Position numbers and translations under genes: made by a program | Shown: positions 26,398 through 35,995 of the stretch, one piece after another | How positions within the stretch are numbered: the stretch's first letter is position 1 | Layout: every line of letters starts with the position of its first letter | The notes under the pieces: generated by a model | The model's database searches: none | What the model was told of the DNA's origin: nothing | What the model saw: only the letters and a program-made list of their open reading frames with translations | Assembly: GCF_003432115.1 (NCBI RefSeq) | Contig: NZ_QWDC01000001.1 | Span: 1,116,001 to 1,180,000, forward strand | Length of the DNA stretch: 64,000 bases | Reading direction: 5' to 3' | From: Mucilaginibacter conchicola | Lineage (GTDB): Bacteria > Bacteroidota > Bacteroidia > Sphingobacteriales > Sphingobacteriaceae

Positions 26398-29300
26398 TTA
26401 GAACGTTACCTGTAAGCCCAGGTTAGCTATGCGCTGGTTTGGATAAACATCGCCGGCCGAGCTGGTGGCCACCTCAGGGTCTTGCTGATATTTATCGTAG
26501 TTGCGCCATGTGAACAAGTTGTAAGCACTAATGTAGATACGCGCGTATTTAAAGTGGAACGGCAACATTTTGCTCGGGAACTGGTAGCCTATATCTACAC
26601 TTTTTAAGCGGATGTAGTGCGCGTTTATTAACCAGTAATCAGACATATAGTTGCTTGGGCTGCTCACCGAAAGCGGATCGGTAGTTAAGCTCGGGAACTG
26701 TGCTGTTGCCGCCGTTGATGGCGTCCAGCGTTGCTGGTGCACCGGCTGCCACTGGCTTTTGAAAGGTTCAACACCCGTACCCACAACAGCAAAGCTATAC
26801 CCAAATGCGCCTTGCAATAAAACGCTTAAGCTAAAGCCTTTGTAAGCCACACCAAGGTTTAAACCTACGTTAGTGTTTGGCACGTTAGGGTTACCGATGG
26901 GCCCCTGGTCATACTTATCTATTTTACCGTCGCCATTTTCGTCGGCATATTTAAGGTCGCCTACCTGCACGCGTGATCCGTTGCCCGGTGTAGCAGGTTT
27001 ATCCTGCGGCGCTACAGTAGGGTCGTTTATTTTTGCAATATCATCAGCAGTATAGTAACCTATGTACCTGTATCCAAATAACTGGCCAATTGGGCGGCCT
27101 GTTTGGCGTAACCTGTCATAAGCAGGTTGGGCCTCGCGCATATCCAGGATCTTGTTTCTGGCATAAGAGAACACCAGGCTGCTGTTAAATTGCAACTGCC
27201 CTATCCTGTCCTGGTAAGTAATTTGCGCCTCAAAACCGCGGTTTACTGATTTACCTGCGTTTATAGCCGGCACACCAACACCAATAACATTTGAGATATC
27301 GCCCGGAATGATCAACTGATTATAACGTATGTTTCTGAAATACTCTAACGTTACGGCCAGTTTACTGTTAAACATGTTAGACTCGATGGCTAAGTTGAAC
27401 TCCTTTTGCGATTCCCAGTATACATAAGGGTTAGCCAGCGTACCTTCATATATGCTTCCTACCGGGTTATTGGTGGTACCGAAACTATAGCCACCACCGT
27501 TTTGGTAAAACTGAGTATATATGTAGCGCGAGCCACCGATTGCATCAGAACCTACAATACCGTATGATCCTCTCAATTTAAGGTATTGGATAAAATGGAC
27601 ATTGTTCTTAAAGTAATCTTCGTTAGCGATGTTATAACCAAATGATACCGCCGGGAAGAAACCATAACGCTGGCCCGAAGCAAAGCGGTCGCTACCGTTG
27701 ATGGCGCCGTTGAAATCAATAAGGTATTTATCTTTATAACCGTAACCTACTTTAAGCGACTGCCCGCGGAATTTTGCAGGGGCATCTGCCTGGTTATTAT
27801 CCTGGTATTGGTTGTACAATAATAACCCGCTTACGCGGTGTGCGCCATCAAACACCCTGTCATAAGTAGCAAAAGCCTGCAGGTTTACACGGGTAATGTA
27901 ACTATCAGTAGCACCTTCAAGGTTATAATCTGATAGTACGTATTTACCGCGCGGATCAAGCGTATAACTATCATTTACAGGGTTGTAGTGGTAGCTTGGC
28001 GGGTTAAATGTTTCTGCACCCGAGTTATTGTAACGATATAGTTTTTTGGTGTATTGCTCAATGCTTGAGTAGCTTAAGCGGCCTGTTACAGTTAACCCCG
28101 GTGTTATATCATCCAGTTTTTCAGATACATCAAGCAACGAGTTAAAATCCGTACGGGTACTGCGGTCATAACCACCGTTGGCCAGCCTTGCATTAATGGT
28201 GCTTAACTGTGACGGTGTGTTTTTCCACGAGTTACTGTTAAATTGCGAGTAATTAAATGCATAGCTACCATTAGGGTTTATCAGCGGCGCCGAAAACGGC
28301 GTAACCTTGCTAAAGTCATAGATCTCGCTCAGGATGTTTGCGGTGTGCGGTTGGTTAATGATACCAAAACGCGCGCTCAGATCAAGCCTTACCGAAAGGT
28401 TCTTATTCGCTTTCATATCAAGGTTTGAGCGGAAATTGTAACGTTTGTAATTATAATTACTGTTTATCTGGTTCAGCGGATCAGAGAAATCCCTTAACAA
28501 GCCGTTTTGGCTTAACAAACCGCCGGTAATAAAGTATTTTACGTTATTGGTACCACCCTGCAGATCGAGGTTGGTATTTTGCTGATAGGTATAGTTCTTA
28601 AGTATAGCTTTATACCAGTTAACATCAGGGTGGCCGTAAGGATCACTGCCGCTTTTGAAGGCAGCAAGGTCGGCATCTGTAAAAGATAACTGGCCGTTTG
28701 CGATGTTGTAAGCTGTATTGTAGTTACTTTCGGCTTCGTTCATCAGCACTGCAGATTCATAGGCATTTAAAAAGTTAGGTATTTTGGTTGGCGACTGCAG
28801 GCCCGACTCGATACGCAGGTTTACGGCAGGGGGGCCGGCTTTACCACGGCGGGTAGTAACCACCAATACACCATTAGCACCTTTTACACCATATATGGCA
28901 GTTGTGGCCGCATCTTTTAAAATGGTAATGGTTTCTATCTCGTTAACGTTTATTTGTTGTAACTGGTCTGCCTGGTACTCCACGTCATCAACAATAATTA
29001 ACGGGGTGTTTGAGCCATTGATAGAGCTTAAACCACGTATGTAAAACGTAGCCGCATCCCTGCCCGGCTGGCCCGAGGTTTGTTGAGAGAAGAAGCCCGG
29101 CAACCTTCCTGATAGCGTATTTTGAACGTTAGCAGTAGGTACAGTGCGTACTTCGGCAGCATTTATCTGCGCTGCAGAACCGGTTGATGTGATACGTTTT
29201 TTGGGCTGATAGGCCATTACAACCACTTCATCCATATCCTGGCTGTTTGGCTGCAATATAACATCCATAATACTTGACGCGCCAACCCTAACTTCTTGCT

Positions 29301-29535
29301 GGGTAAAACCTACATACTTAAAAACCAGCACATTTGATGTACCCCTTAAGCGTATGCTGAATTTTCCGTTTGAGGTTACAACAGTTACGTTTGCAGGCAT
29401 ACCTTTCTCGAAAACTGTAGCACCCGGTAAAACTCCCGAAGCGTCTTTTACAGTGCCGGTTATCAGCCTGCCTTGTGCAAAAAGCATCACCGGCAGCAGC
29501 ATCATAACAACATTTAACAGTATTAATTTTCTCAT
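26398..29535 (-). CDS. SusC/RagA TonB-dependent receptor (no STN domain)
   Basis: Protein of 1045 residues: signal peptide, carboxypeptidase-like domain (about 22-90), plug (about 105-230, with LIIVDDVEYQADQLQQINVNEI) and barrel ending in LGLQVTF. It has DENGDGKIDKYD, the usual SusC calcium-type loop. Without an STN domain it is a pure importer. Odd context: the gene is not followed by a susD. The nearest SusD on the 5' side, 37 nt away, directly follows another SusC. See the finding on gene order. Confidence 0.95.
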   Translation of the reverse strand: MRKLILLNVVMMLLPVMLFAQGRLITGTVKDASGVLPGATVFEKGMPANVTVVTSNGKFSIRLRGTSNVLVFKYVGFTQQEVRVGASSIMDVILQPNSQDMDEVVVMAYQPKKRITSTGSAAQINAAEVRTVPTANVQNTLSGRLPGFFSQQTSGQPGRDAATFYIRGLSSINGSNTPLIIVDDVEYQADQLQQINVNEIETITILKDAATTAIYGVKGANGVLVVTTRRGKAGPPAVNLRIESGLQSPTKIPNFLNAYESAVLMNEAESNYNTAYNIANGQLSFTDADLAAFKSGSDPYGHPDVNWYKAILKNYTYQQNTNLDLQGGTNNVKYFITGGLLSQNGLLRDFSDPLNQINSNYNYKRYNFRSNLDMKANKNLSVRLDLSARFGIINQPHTANILSEIYDFSKVTPFSAPLINPNGSYAFNYSQFNSNSWKNTPSQLSTINARLANGGYDRSTRTDFNSLLDVSEKLDDITPGLTVTGRLSYSSIEQYTKKLYRYNNSGAETFNPPSYHYNPVNDSYTLDPRGKYVLSDYNLEGATDSYITRVNLQAFATYDRVFDGAHRVSGLLLYNQYQDNNQADAPAKFRGQSLKVGYGYKDKYLIDFNGAINGSDRFASGQRYGFFPAVSFGYNIANEDYFKNNVHFIQYLKLRGSYGIVGSDAIGGSRYIYTQFYQNGGGYSFGTTNNPVGSIYEGTLANPYVYWESQKEFNLAIESNMFNSKLAVTLEYFRNIRYNQLIIPGDISNVIGVGVPAINAGKSVNRGFEAQITYQDRIGQLQFNSSLVFSYARNKILDMREAQPAYDRLRQTGRPIGQLFGYRYIGYYTADDIAKINDPTVAPQDKPATPGNGSRVQVGDLKYADENGDGKIDKYDQGPIGNPNVPNTNVGLNLGVAYKGFSLSVLLQGAFGYSFAVVGTGVEPFKSQWQPVHQQRWTPSTAATAQFPSLTTDPLSVSSPSNYMSDYWLINAHYIRLKSVDIGYQFPSKMLPFHFKYARIYISAYNLFTWRNYDKYQQDPEVATSSAGDVYPNQRIANLGLQVTF

Positions 29536-29572
29536 GATAAGTTCTTGATTCTGATAATTGGTTAGTGGTTAT

Positions 29573-31279
29573 TTACCATCCGGGATTTTGTTTCAAATTG
29601 GGGTTCTTAAGTGTCTCGTCGTACGGTATAGGGTACAGGTACATTTTAGGCGCATCAAACTTAGGGGTAAGCACAGTGCCATAAGTGTATGTATAACCTG
29701 CTGCCGTATTTGCTATAGTTACGCCTGTTATAGGCTGGTTCATAACGGTTTCGGCTATCTTCCAGCGGCGTATATCAAAGAAGCGATTCTCTTCAAATGC
29801 CATTTCTAAACGGCGTTCGCGGTGTATAGCCTCGCGCATCTTGTCTTTGTTTAAGCCTGTAGGCAACTGGTACGGAACCAGGCCGGCACGTTGCCTTATT
29901 TTTTCAACTGCCGAGTAAACCGAAGCATCAGGCGCACCCAATGCCTCGTTTTGTGCTTCGGCATACGATAGGAGGATATCTGCATATCTAAAGATCATCC
30001 AATCTTCGGGAGCGGTGGCATAGTTGGTTGCATCTTCGTACAAACCCATAAACTTGCGCATGTAATAACCGGTAGCCGTTTGCTGTGTACCTACATTAGG
30101 TTTACCTCTTGAGCCCTCATAAGTAACCACTGTTGATTTTAGCCATTTTGCTCCGTTAAAAAACACGGTAAAGCCAAGGCGTGGGTCGCGGTTATCATAA
30201 GGATTGGCCGGGTCATAGCCTGATGCTGCATCGGTAATATCTAAACCATTGCTCATAGGGTATGCGTTAACCAGGTTTTGACTTGGGCTTGTACGGCCCC
30301 CGCCAAGTGGGCTGGTGGTAAAACCAAGCGGCCCGTTAGCCCCTTCAACCCCATTGGTTAGGCCGTTAGGCCTCTGGAAAATAACTTCGGTATTGGCAGG
30401 TACCTGGGTAATAAATGCATTTCTGAAATCAGATACCAAACTATAGGCATTTAAATCCATTACTGCTTTTGCTGCAGCGGCTGCTTTTTGCCAGCGGCTA
30501 ACATCATAACCAGCGTAACCGGTAAGCGAGTTTGTTGCATCAATATTGCCACCATTATAAAGCGGACTTGCCGCGTACAATAAAACTTTAGCTTTTAGTG
30601 CCAACGCTGCACCGTTGGTTACACGTTGTGAATAGGCCGCAGGCTGTGCAAGCGGTGCGGTAAGCAATGTATCTTTTATAGCATCACACTCGCTTACTAT
30701 GTAGTTTACACAATCTTCAAACGAATTACGGGGCAAGGCAATGTTGTCTTCAAGGGTAAAAACCTTATCGCCAACTATAGGGATACCACCGTAGCGTTTA
30801 AGCAAATTAAAATAGGTTAAGGCTCTTAAAAAACGGGCTTCGCTTTTCCAGGCAAATTTCATTGAAATACCGGGGCGCAACTGGTCTTTAACCGGTACAA
30901 TATTAATATTGGTAATAAAAATATTGGCTTGCCTTATGGCTTTGTAGCTGTTTGCCCAAATATTATCGCCCGGGAAAAAGTTAGTTGCGTTGTAGGCCGC
31001 AGTTGCCATTCTGTAAACATCCGCAGCTGCGTTATTAGGTGATGATACCGCATCATCACTTGCAGCATCAAGATAATCTGATGCTACCCTGTTATGGCCC
31101 GATTGCGTGAAAGCGTAAACGCTGTTTAAGTAAGCGTACGCATTAGCGCCAAGCGAATCGTCTTTATCAAAAACAAAATCGATAGTACGCTGCTCTGCCG
31201 GTACCGGCTCATATTTTTTACAGCCTACAATAATTGCTATTGCTATAAGAGCTGCTGATATATTAAATGATCTTCTCAT
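29573..31279 (-). CDS. SusD/RagB family nutrient-binding lipoprotein
   Basis: Protein of 568 residues, lipoprotein signal with C20 in IIVGCKK. SusD core and the C-terminal block HRERRLEMAFEENRFFDIRRW are typical, as is the final NPGW. It begins 11 nt after the end of the 31291-34443 susC gene, so the two form a standard pair. A second susC follows after 37 nt. Confidence 0.95.
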   Translation of the reverse strand: MRRSFNISAALIAIAIIVGCKKYEPVPAEQRTIDFVFDKDDSLGANAYAYLNSVYAFTQSGHNRVASDYLDAASDDAVSSPNNAAADVYRMATAAYNATNFFPGDNIWANSYKAIRQANIFITNINIVPVKDQLRPGISMKFAWKSEARFLRALTYFNLLKRYGGIPIVGDKVFTLEDNIALPRNSFEDCVNYIVSECDAIKDTLLTAPLAQPAAYSQRVTNGAALALKAKVLLYAASPLYNGGNIDATNSLTGYAGYDVSRWQKAAAAAKAVMDLNAYSLVSDFRNAFITQVPANTEVIFQRPNGLTNGVEGANGPLGFTTSPLGGGRTSPSQNLVNAYPMSNGLDITDAASGYDPANPYDNRDPRLGFTVFFNGAKWLKSTVVTYEGSRGKPNVGTQQTATGYYMRKFMGLYEDATNYATAPEDWMIFRYADILLSYAEAQNEALGAPDASVYSAVEKIRQRAGLVPYQLPTGLNKDKMREAIHRERRLEMAFEENRFFDIRRWKIAETVMNQPITGVTIANTAAGYTYTYGTVLTPKFDAPKMYLYPIPYDETLKNPNLKQNPGW

Positions 31280-31290
31280 GGTTTTAGCTG

Positions 31291-34200
31291 TTATAGTTTT
31301 ACACTTACACCTGCGTTAAATACTCTCTGAATTGGATAAACCTGGCCAAAAACCTCAGGATCTATCCCTTTATAGCCTGATAGGGTTACCAGGTTTTCGC
31401 CGTTAACAAAGAAACGCAGGTTTGATACGTTGAACTTTGAGGTGATGCTGCGTGGAAGTGTATAACCAACCTCGGCATTTTTAAGCCTTATGTAATTACC
31501 CGAGTGCACGTAGTAGCTTGAGGCAGCCGAGTTGTTTTGATTAAACCCTGCTGTAAGCCTTGGCGAAGTTGCGGTTGCCGCGGTCTCGGGTGTCCAGCGG
31601 TTTAATATTGAAGTGTAAGCCTGGCCATAAGGCGGGCCACCAAGGCCACCTTTTCCATTAAAGCCCTGCGTAACATCTATCTGGCTGTAGTTTATCTGGT
31701 TATTGCCAACACCTTGCAGCAACACGCTCATGTTAAAACCTTTGTAGTTAAAACCAAAGTTTAAACCGTAATATACCAATGGTTTTAGACCGCCTATGGC
31801 CGATATATCATACTGATCTATAACGCCATCGCCATTAAGATCTTTGTATTTAATGTCACCTGCTTGTGGCGTGTAACCGGCTGTAGTAGGGCTGCTGGCA
31901 GCTTCTTGTTGTGTTTGGAATAAACCCAGCGCAGTATATCCGTAAATAGCGGTTATTGGTTTACCGGTACGTACCATCCATGGATATACTTGTTTCAGCT
32001 CGTCAAAGTATTCGGCTTTTGCTGATACGATGCTGGCATTACCGGTTACAAAGTAGTTGAAATCGCCTACGTGGCTTTGATGTGTAACAGTCAGCTCGCC
32101 GCCGGTCATTCTGTTTATGCCCAGGTTCTCAACCGGGTAATTAGACCCAAGCAACTGGTTGCTGGCTCCTCTTGAACGAAGCAGGCCGTAATATTTGTTG
32201 TTGTAGTAATCTGCCGTAATGGCTAATTTATTATCGAACAAAGAGATATCGGTACCAAAGTTTATTTTGTGTGCACGCTCAGGGTTAACATTTGGGTTTA
32301 TAACACCATTCACCTCTCCGTAACCACCACCGTTTACATAACCTGTACCCTGCGGATAAGCATTACCGCTCCCCGAGTCATAGGTACTGCGATAAGCAAA
32401 ATAACCCGTCCAGTCTACGTTACCATTGCCGGTATTACCGTATGATGCTCGCCATTTCCATGAGTTTATCCACGGCAAGTTATCTTTGATGAAGCTCTCG
32501 CGGCCCATTTGCCAACCTAAACCACCGGCGTAGTACCAGCCAAAACGATGGCCCGGTGCATATCTGTCGTCGCCGCTATTGTTTACCGTACCGGTGATGT
32601 AGTACTTGTTATCGTAGTTGTATGAAAGCTGCAAAGCGCGGTTTTGTAATAACCTTGGCAGGTCATAGGTTAATACCACAGACCGGTAATCGTAAAACAG
32701 CATGGCGTTAATGTTATTTTTTCCAAAGCTGTTATCATACGCCACAGCAGCCTGTGCGTACGCATATCTTGAATTTGATACGTTATTAAAGCTATTGCTT
32801 TGGGTACGCGGGTTACCAAATGCAGTATAACTCCCATCAACCTGCGAATACTGATAAACCGCATTTTGTAAGCTTCTGTCAATAAAGTTTTGCGAGTTAA
32901 TGGCAAAGTTTCCTTTTCCGCGCAACGACAAACCTTTAAGCGTGCTGCCCATATCATACTTCAGATCCACGTTAGTTAAAATGTCGTGGTTTTGGGTATT
33001 GGTGTAGCCCGAGTATTGGCTCATAGCCAATAAGTTATTGCTAAAGTAATCTATGTTGCGGCCTGCAAAGCTGCCATTGAGGTTGTATATAGGGTAGGCA
33101 TTACTTGGCGTACCGTACAAACGCTCAAGCAACATTGGGAATGTTGTACCACCCTGGCCCGGGTAAGTAATGGTTTGTACCCTGCCAAATAACTGCAGAT
33201 CTATATCCAGATTTTTTGCCGCACTAATGTTAATATCAGAGTTAAGCGTGTAACGGCTTAAGTTGTTATTGGTATTGTATGACAGTGATGGATCTGTTTT
33301 CCACATCCCTCCCTGGTTAAAATAATTTAATGAGATAGAATATCTTGCAATGTTATTACCGCCTGTAATGTTCAACTTATAGTTACGCATTGGCGCATTT
33401 TTGCGAATCAACGTATTAAACCAGTTAACGTCAGGATGGCCAATAGGATCGCTGTGGTTACGGTAAGCCTCAAAATCGGCAGTGGTATAAATAGGCGATT
33501 TGTTATCGTTCTGCAAAGCCTCATTAGCCAGATAAGCATACTGGTATGCCGAAATTGGCGTTGGCAAACCCAATGATTGCTGGATACCGTACTGCGCCGA
33601 AAACGACAGTAACGTGCGGCCCTGTTGCGCTTTTTTAGTAGTGATAAGCAATACCGAGTTTGAGCTGTTTATACCCAAAAGGATGGTTGAAAGCCCGTCT
33701 TTAAGTACTGATACCGACTCGATGGTTTCAGGGTCGATAGAGGATATCTCGCGCTGCACGCCGTCAATAATGGTTATTGGTGCTTGAGGTGCGTTAAAAG
33801 GGTTTACAGCGCCGCGTACCTGTACATCAAACTGCCCGTTGTTATCCTCGGCGTTAATATTATGTTTACCAACGTAGTTAAACAAAAATGCGGCATTTGT
33901 TGGTGTTGCTGCCTGCGGATTTGGGAAACCGGTTCTTTGGCGCACATATAAACCTGCAAGCTGGCCGGGTAACGCAAAGGTGTATAACGATGCCGGCGTT
34001 GTGGTAAGCTGGTTGGTGTAAATGGTTGAAATTGCTGCCAGGTTATCCTCAGCTTTTACATTGTTGTACAGTACATCAATGCTTTGGGGCTGTTTCAAAA
34101 ACTGTTCAGACAATTGTATTCCAACGCTATCCTTTTGCCCCACTTTATACTGGGCTACATTGTAACCCGGGCCTTTAAAACTAAGGGTAGCGCCCTGTTT

Positions 34201-34410
34201 TGCGTTGATACTAAAAAATCCTTTAGTATCGGTGCTCACGGTATCATTAGTTTTAACCACCACTACCTTTATACCTTTTATAGGCACGTTGTATTGGTTA
34301 AATACAGTTCCGTGTACGGCACGTGCTGTTTGCGCACGGGCAACGCCTACGGCTGTTACGCTGATGATAACAGGCATTAAAATACTTTTTATAACATATC
34401 TAAGTTGCAT
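31291..34410 (-). CDS. SusC/RagA TonB-dependent receptor
   Basis: I prefer the start at 34410 because MQLRYVIKSILMPVIISV begins a normal signal peptide; an in-frame ATG at 34443 would add 11 residues. About 1039 residues: carboxypeptidase-like domain, plug with the SusC signature (APITIIDGVQREISSIDPET) and barrel. DLNGDGVIDQYD is the calcium-type loop. Paired with the following susD (11 nt). It is preceded by the DUF4961-like lipoprotein gene. Confidence 0.95.
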   Translation of the reverse strand: MQLRYVIKSILMPVIISVTAVGVARAQTARAVHGTVFNQYNVPIKGIKVVVVKTNDTVSTDTKGFFSINAKQGATLSFKGPGYNVAQYKVGQKDSVGIQLSEQFLKQPQSIDVLYNNVKAEDNLAAISTIYTNQLTTTPASLYTFALPGQLAGLYVRQRTGFPNPQAATPTNAAFLFNYVGKHNINAEDNNGQFDVQVRGAVNPFNAPQAPITIIDGVQREISSIDPETIESVSVLKDGLSTILLGINSSNSVLLITTKKAQQGRTLLSFSAQYGIQQSLGLPTPISAYQYAYLANEALQNDNKSPIYTTADFEAYRNHSDPIGHPDVNWFNTLIRKNAPMRNYKLNITGGNNIARYSISLNYFNQGGMWKTDPSLSYNTNNNLSRYTLNSDINISAAKNLDIDLQLFGRVQTITYPGQGGTTFPMLLERLYGTPSNAYPIYNLNGSFAGRNIDYFSNNLLAMSQYSGYTNTQNHDILTNVDLKYDMGSTLKGLSLRGKGNFAINSQNFIDRSLQNAVYQYSQVDGSYTAFGNPRTQSNSFNNVSNSRYAYAQAAVAYDNSFGKNNINAMLFYDYRSVVLTYDLPRLLQNRALQLSYNYDNKYYITGTVNNSGDDRYAPGHRFGWYYAGGLGWQMGRESFIKDNLPWINSWKWRASYGNTGNGNVDWTGYFAYRSTYDSGSGNAYPQGTGYVNGGGYGEVNGVINPNVNPERAHKINFGTDISLFDNKLAITADYYNNKYYGLLRSRGASNQLLGSNYPVENLGINRMTGGELTVTHQSHVGDFNYFVTGNASIVSAKAEYFDELKQVYPWMVRTGKPITAIYGYTALGLFQTQQEAASSPTTAGYTPQAGDIKYKDLNGDGVIDQYDISAIGGLKPLVYYGLNFGFNYKGFNMSVLLQGVGNNQINYSQIDVTQGFNGKGGLGGPPYGQAYTSILNRWTPETAATATSPRLTAGFNQNNSAASSYYVHSGNYIRLKNAEVGYTLPRSITSKFNVSNLRFFVNGENLVTLSGYKGIDPEVFGQVYPIQRVFNAGVSVKL

Positions 34411-34508
34411 CAGATTAAGGTTTAAAAGTTGCAGAGCGGACATAAGCCAGGCTAAGCAGCTAAATTTTTGCTTTACTTTTAATGTATTTTATAAGCTTAC
34501 TTGTGCGT

Positions 34509-35510
34509 TTATTCGCAAGCGAACTTTATGGTAAACGGAGCATCGGTATTACCGTAGCCAACCTTTATGTTACCGGCCTTGTTGGTTATAAAGTAGTCCA
34601 TACTGGTAATGGTCTGCCCGGCTTCGACATTAAAAAGCTTCCTGGGCCAAAACGTTATCTGAAACTGGTTTGGATCGGTCTCCATAAGTTTCGAAGTTTC
34701 ATTCTGCGCACATACGTTAATACTTTTACCATCACTTGTATGTGCGGTTGCACAAAGGTACAGGTCATGATTTCCCTTCAACTGAGTGTCTATCAAAACG
34801 TTGTTGTACGAAATGGTCTGGTAATCATTATCAAGCGCTTTGGTTGGATTTAGCGATGTAAGCGACGGGTTACAAAAATCTATCAGGTCGCCCTCTCCTT
34901 TTACTTCCAAACAATCAGCGTATTTAACCGGGGATAATTTAATATCGTCATCTCCAATACCATCATCATCATTACAAACCACATAACCCAACTTTACTGA
35001 AGTGTTTGCGCCATCAACACCAACTTTTATCTGTACACTAAACACGGCATGCACATTTTCAAACGGTGTTGTTTCGATATTTGCCGGCGTCCAAAAAGGT
35101 ACCCATTCCATATCATCAATATAGTTGGGGCCTATGCCAAATCTGTTCTTCATACGGGTTGCCCAGTTCTCGCCATTCTTGGCTTTAGCGGCTACAACGC
35201 TTGCGGGTATAGGCACCAAAGTACCGCTACCTTTATTTTCTGATGTATAGGTTATCTTTACATTCTGGTTTTGGCCGAGTTTCCAGGCGCGCGGCGCAAG
35301 TACGCCCACTACTATCCTTTTACTATAAGGACCTTGCTCGGTCTGGAAATTCATATCCAGTTTTGCAGTGATCACATCACCTGCATTGGCACTGGTTGGT
35401 TGCTCAAGAGAGTTAATAAAGAACTCGCAATTGCTTAATAGCAATATGAGCATCCCCAGCGTTAAATTTCGCAGTAGGCTTTTGCGAGAGCTACGTAAAC
35501 GTCTTATCAT
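34509..35510 (-). CDS. DUF4961-like surface lipoprotein
   Basis: Protein of 333 residues with a long basic N-terminus and lipobox LLLSNC (C28). The rest looks all-beta, with an acidic loop CNDDDGIGDDDIK that could bind calcium. From memory it resembles DUF4961 proteins, which accompany DUF5004 proteins in Bacteroidota SusCD loci. Its position between two SusD/SusC units suggests a surface glycan-binding protein. No catalytic motif seen; function inferred from context only. Confidence 0.6.
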   Translation of the reverse strand: MIRRLRSSRKSLLRNLTLGMLILLLSNCEFFINSLEQPTSANAGDVITAKLDMNFQTEQGPYSKRIVVGVLAPRAWKLGQNQNVKITYTSENKGSGTLVPIPASVVAAKAKNGENWATRMKNRFGIGPNYIDDMEWVPFWTPANIETTPFENVHAVFSVQIKVGVDGANTSVKLGYVVCNDDDGIGDDDIKLSPVKYADCLEVKGEGDLIDFCNPSLTSLNPTKALDNDYQTISYNNVLIDTQLKGNHDLYLCATAHTSDGKSINVCAQNETSKLMETDPNQFQITFWPRKLFNVEAGQTITSMDYFITNKAGNIKVGYGNTDAPFTIKFACE

Positions 35511-35521
35511 ATTCTATTTCG

Positions 35522-35974
35522 TTAATTGGTTCTTTTTAAAGTATACTTATACACATTGGTTTCGCAGCCGGGGCTAAATGTGAGTACGATACGACGGCTG
35601 CCCTGTATGTTTGGCGACTGGTAAGTAGATTTTACCGGCGCCGGCGCTCCTTCTGCAGTAAAGCTGATATCAAAAGGATATTTGGGGTCGTTAAACTTGT
35701 ACTCGCCATTACCGCTAACAATAAATGGCACCGGGTTTTCAACAGTATATTTACCATCGGTAAATGTTATTTTAAAATCGGCCAGATGCGTCATGCCATT
35801 TGGTAAGTTTATCAGTTCGCGGCCATTTTGTGTTGCCGATGAAATTGTCCAGGTACCGTTAATATCCTTGTTACTTTCTGTTACATCGGGCACCAGCTTA
35901 TCTGTTTTACATGATGCGGCGGCCAGCACGTAAACCAGCAACGCAAGCACCGTAAATATTTTTTTATTTATCAT
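35522..35974 (-). CDS. DUF5004-like lipocalin-type lipoprotein
   Basis: Start chosen at 35974 (MINKKIFTVLALLVYVLAA) in front of the lipobox AASC; an ATG at 35992 is also in frame. About 150 residues, lipid anchor at C22, then NGTWTISSATQNGREL, the opening of a lipocalin-like barrel as in DUF5004. It sits 21 nt after susD and 11 nt before the DUF4961-like gene. It may assist glycan binding at the surface. No enzymatic feature seen. Confidence 0.6.
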   Translation of the reverse strand: MINKKIFTVLALLVYVLAAASCKTDKLVPDVTESNKDINGTWTISSATQNGRELINLPNGMTHLADFKITFTDGKYTVENPVPFIVSGNGEYKFNDPKYPFDISFTAEGAPAPVKSTYQSPNIQGSRRIVLTFSPGCETNVYKYTLKRTN

Positions 35975-35995
35975 GATCTCTGTGTGTCTCAAAAT

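Noticed and set aside
6608..34410. DxNGDG loops in the three SusC proteins as novel calcium sensors
   Set aside because: This loop is a normal, common feature of SusC-type receptors, unlike the one in the RND pump.
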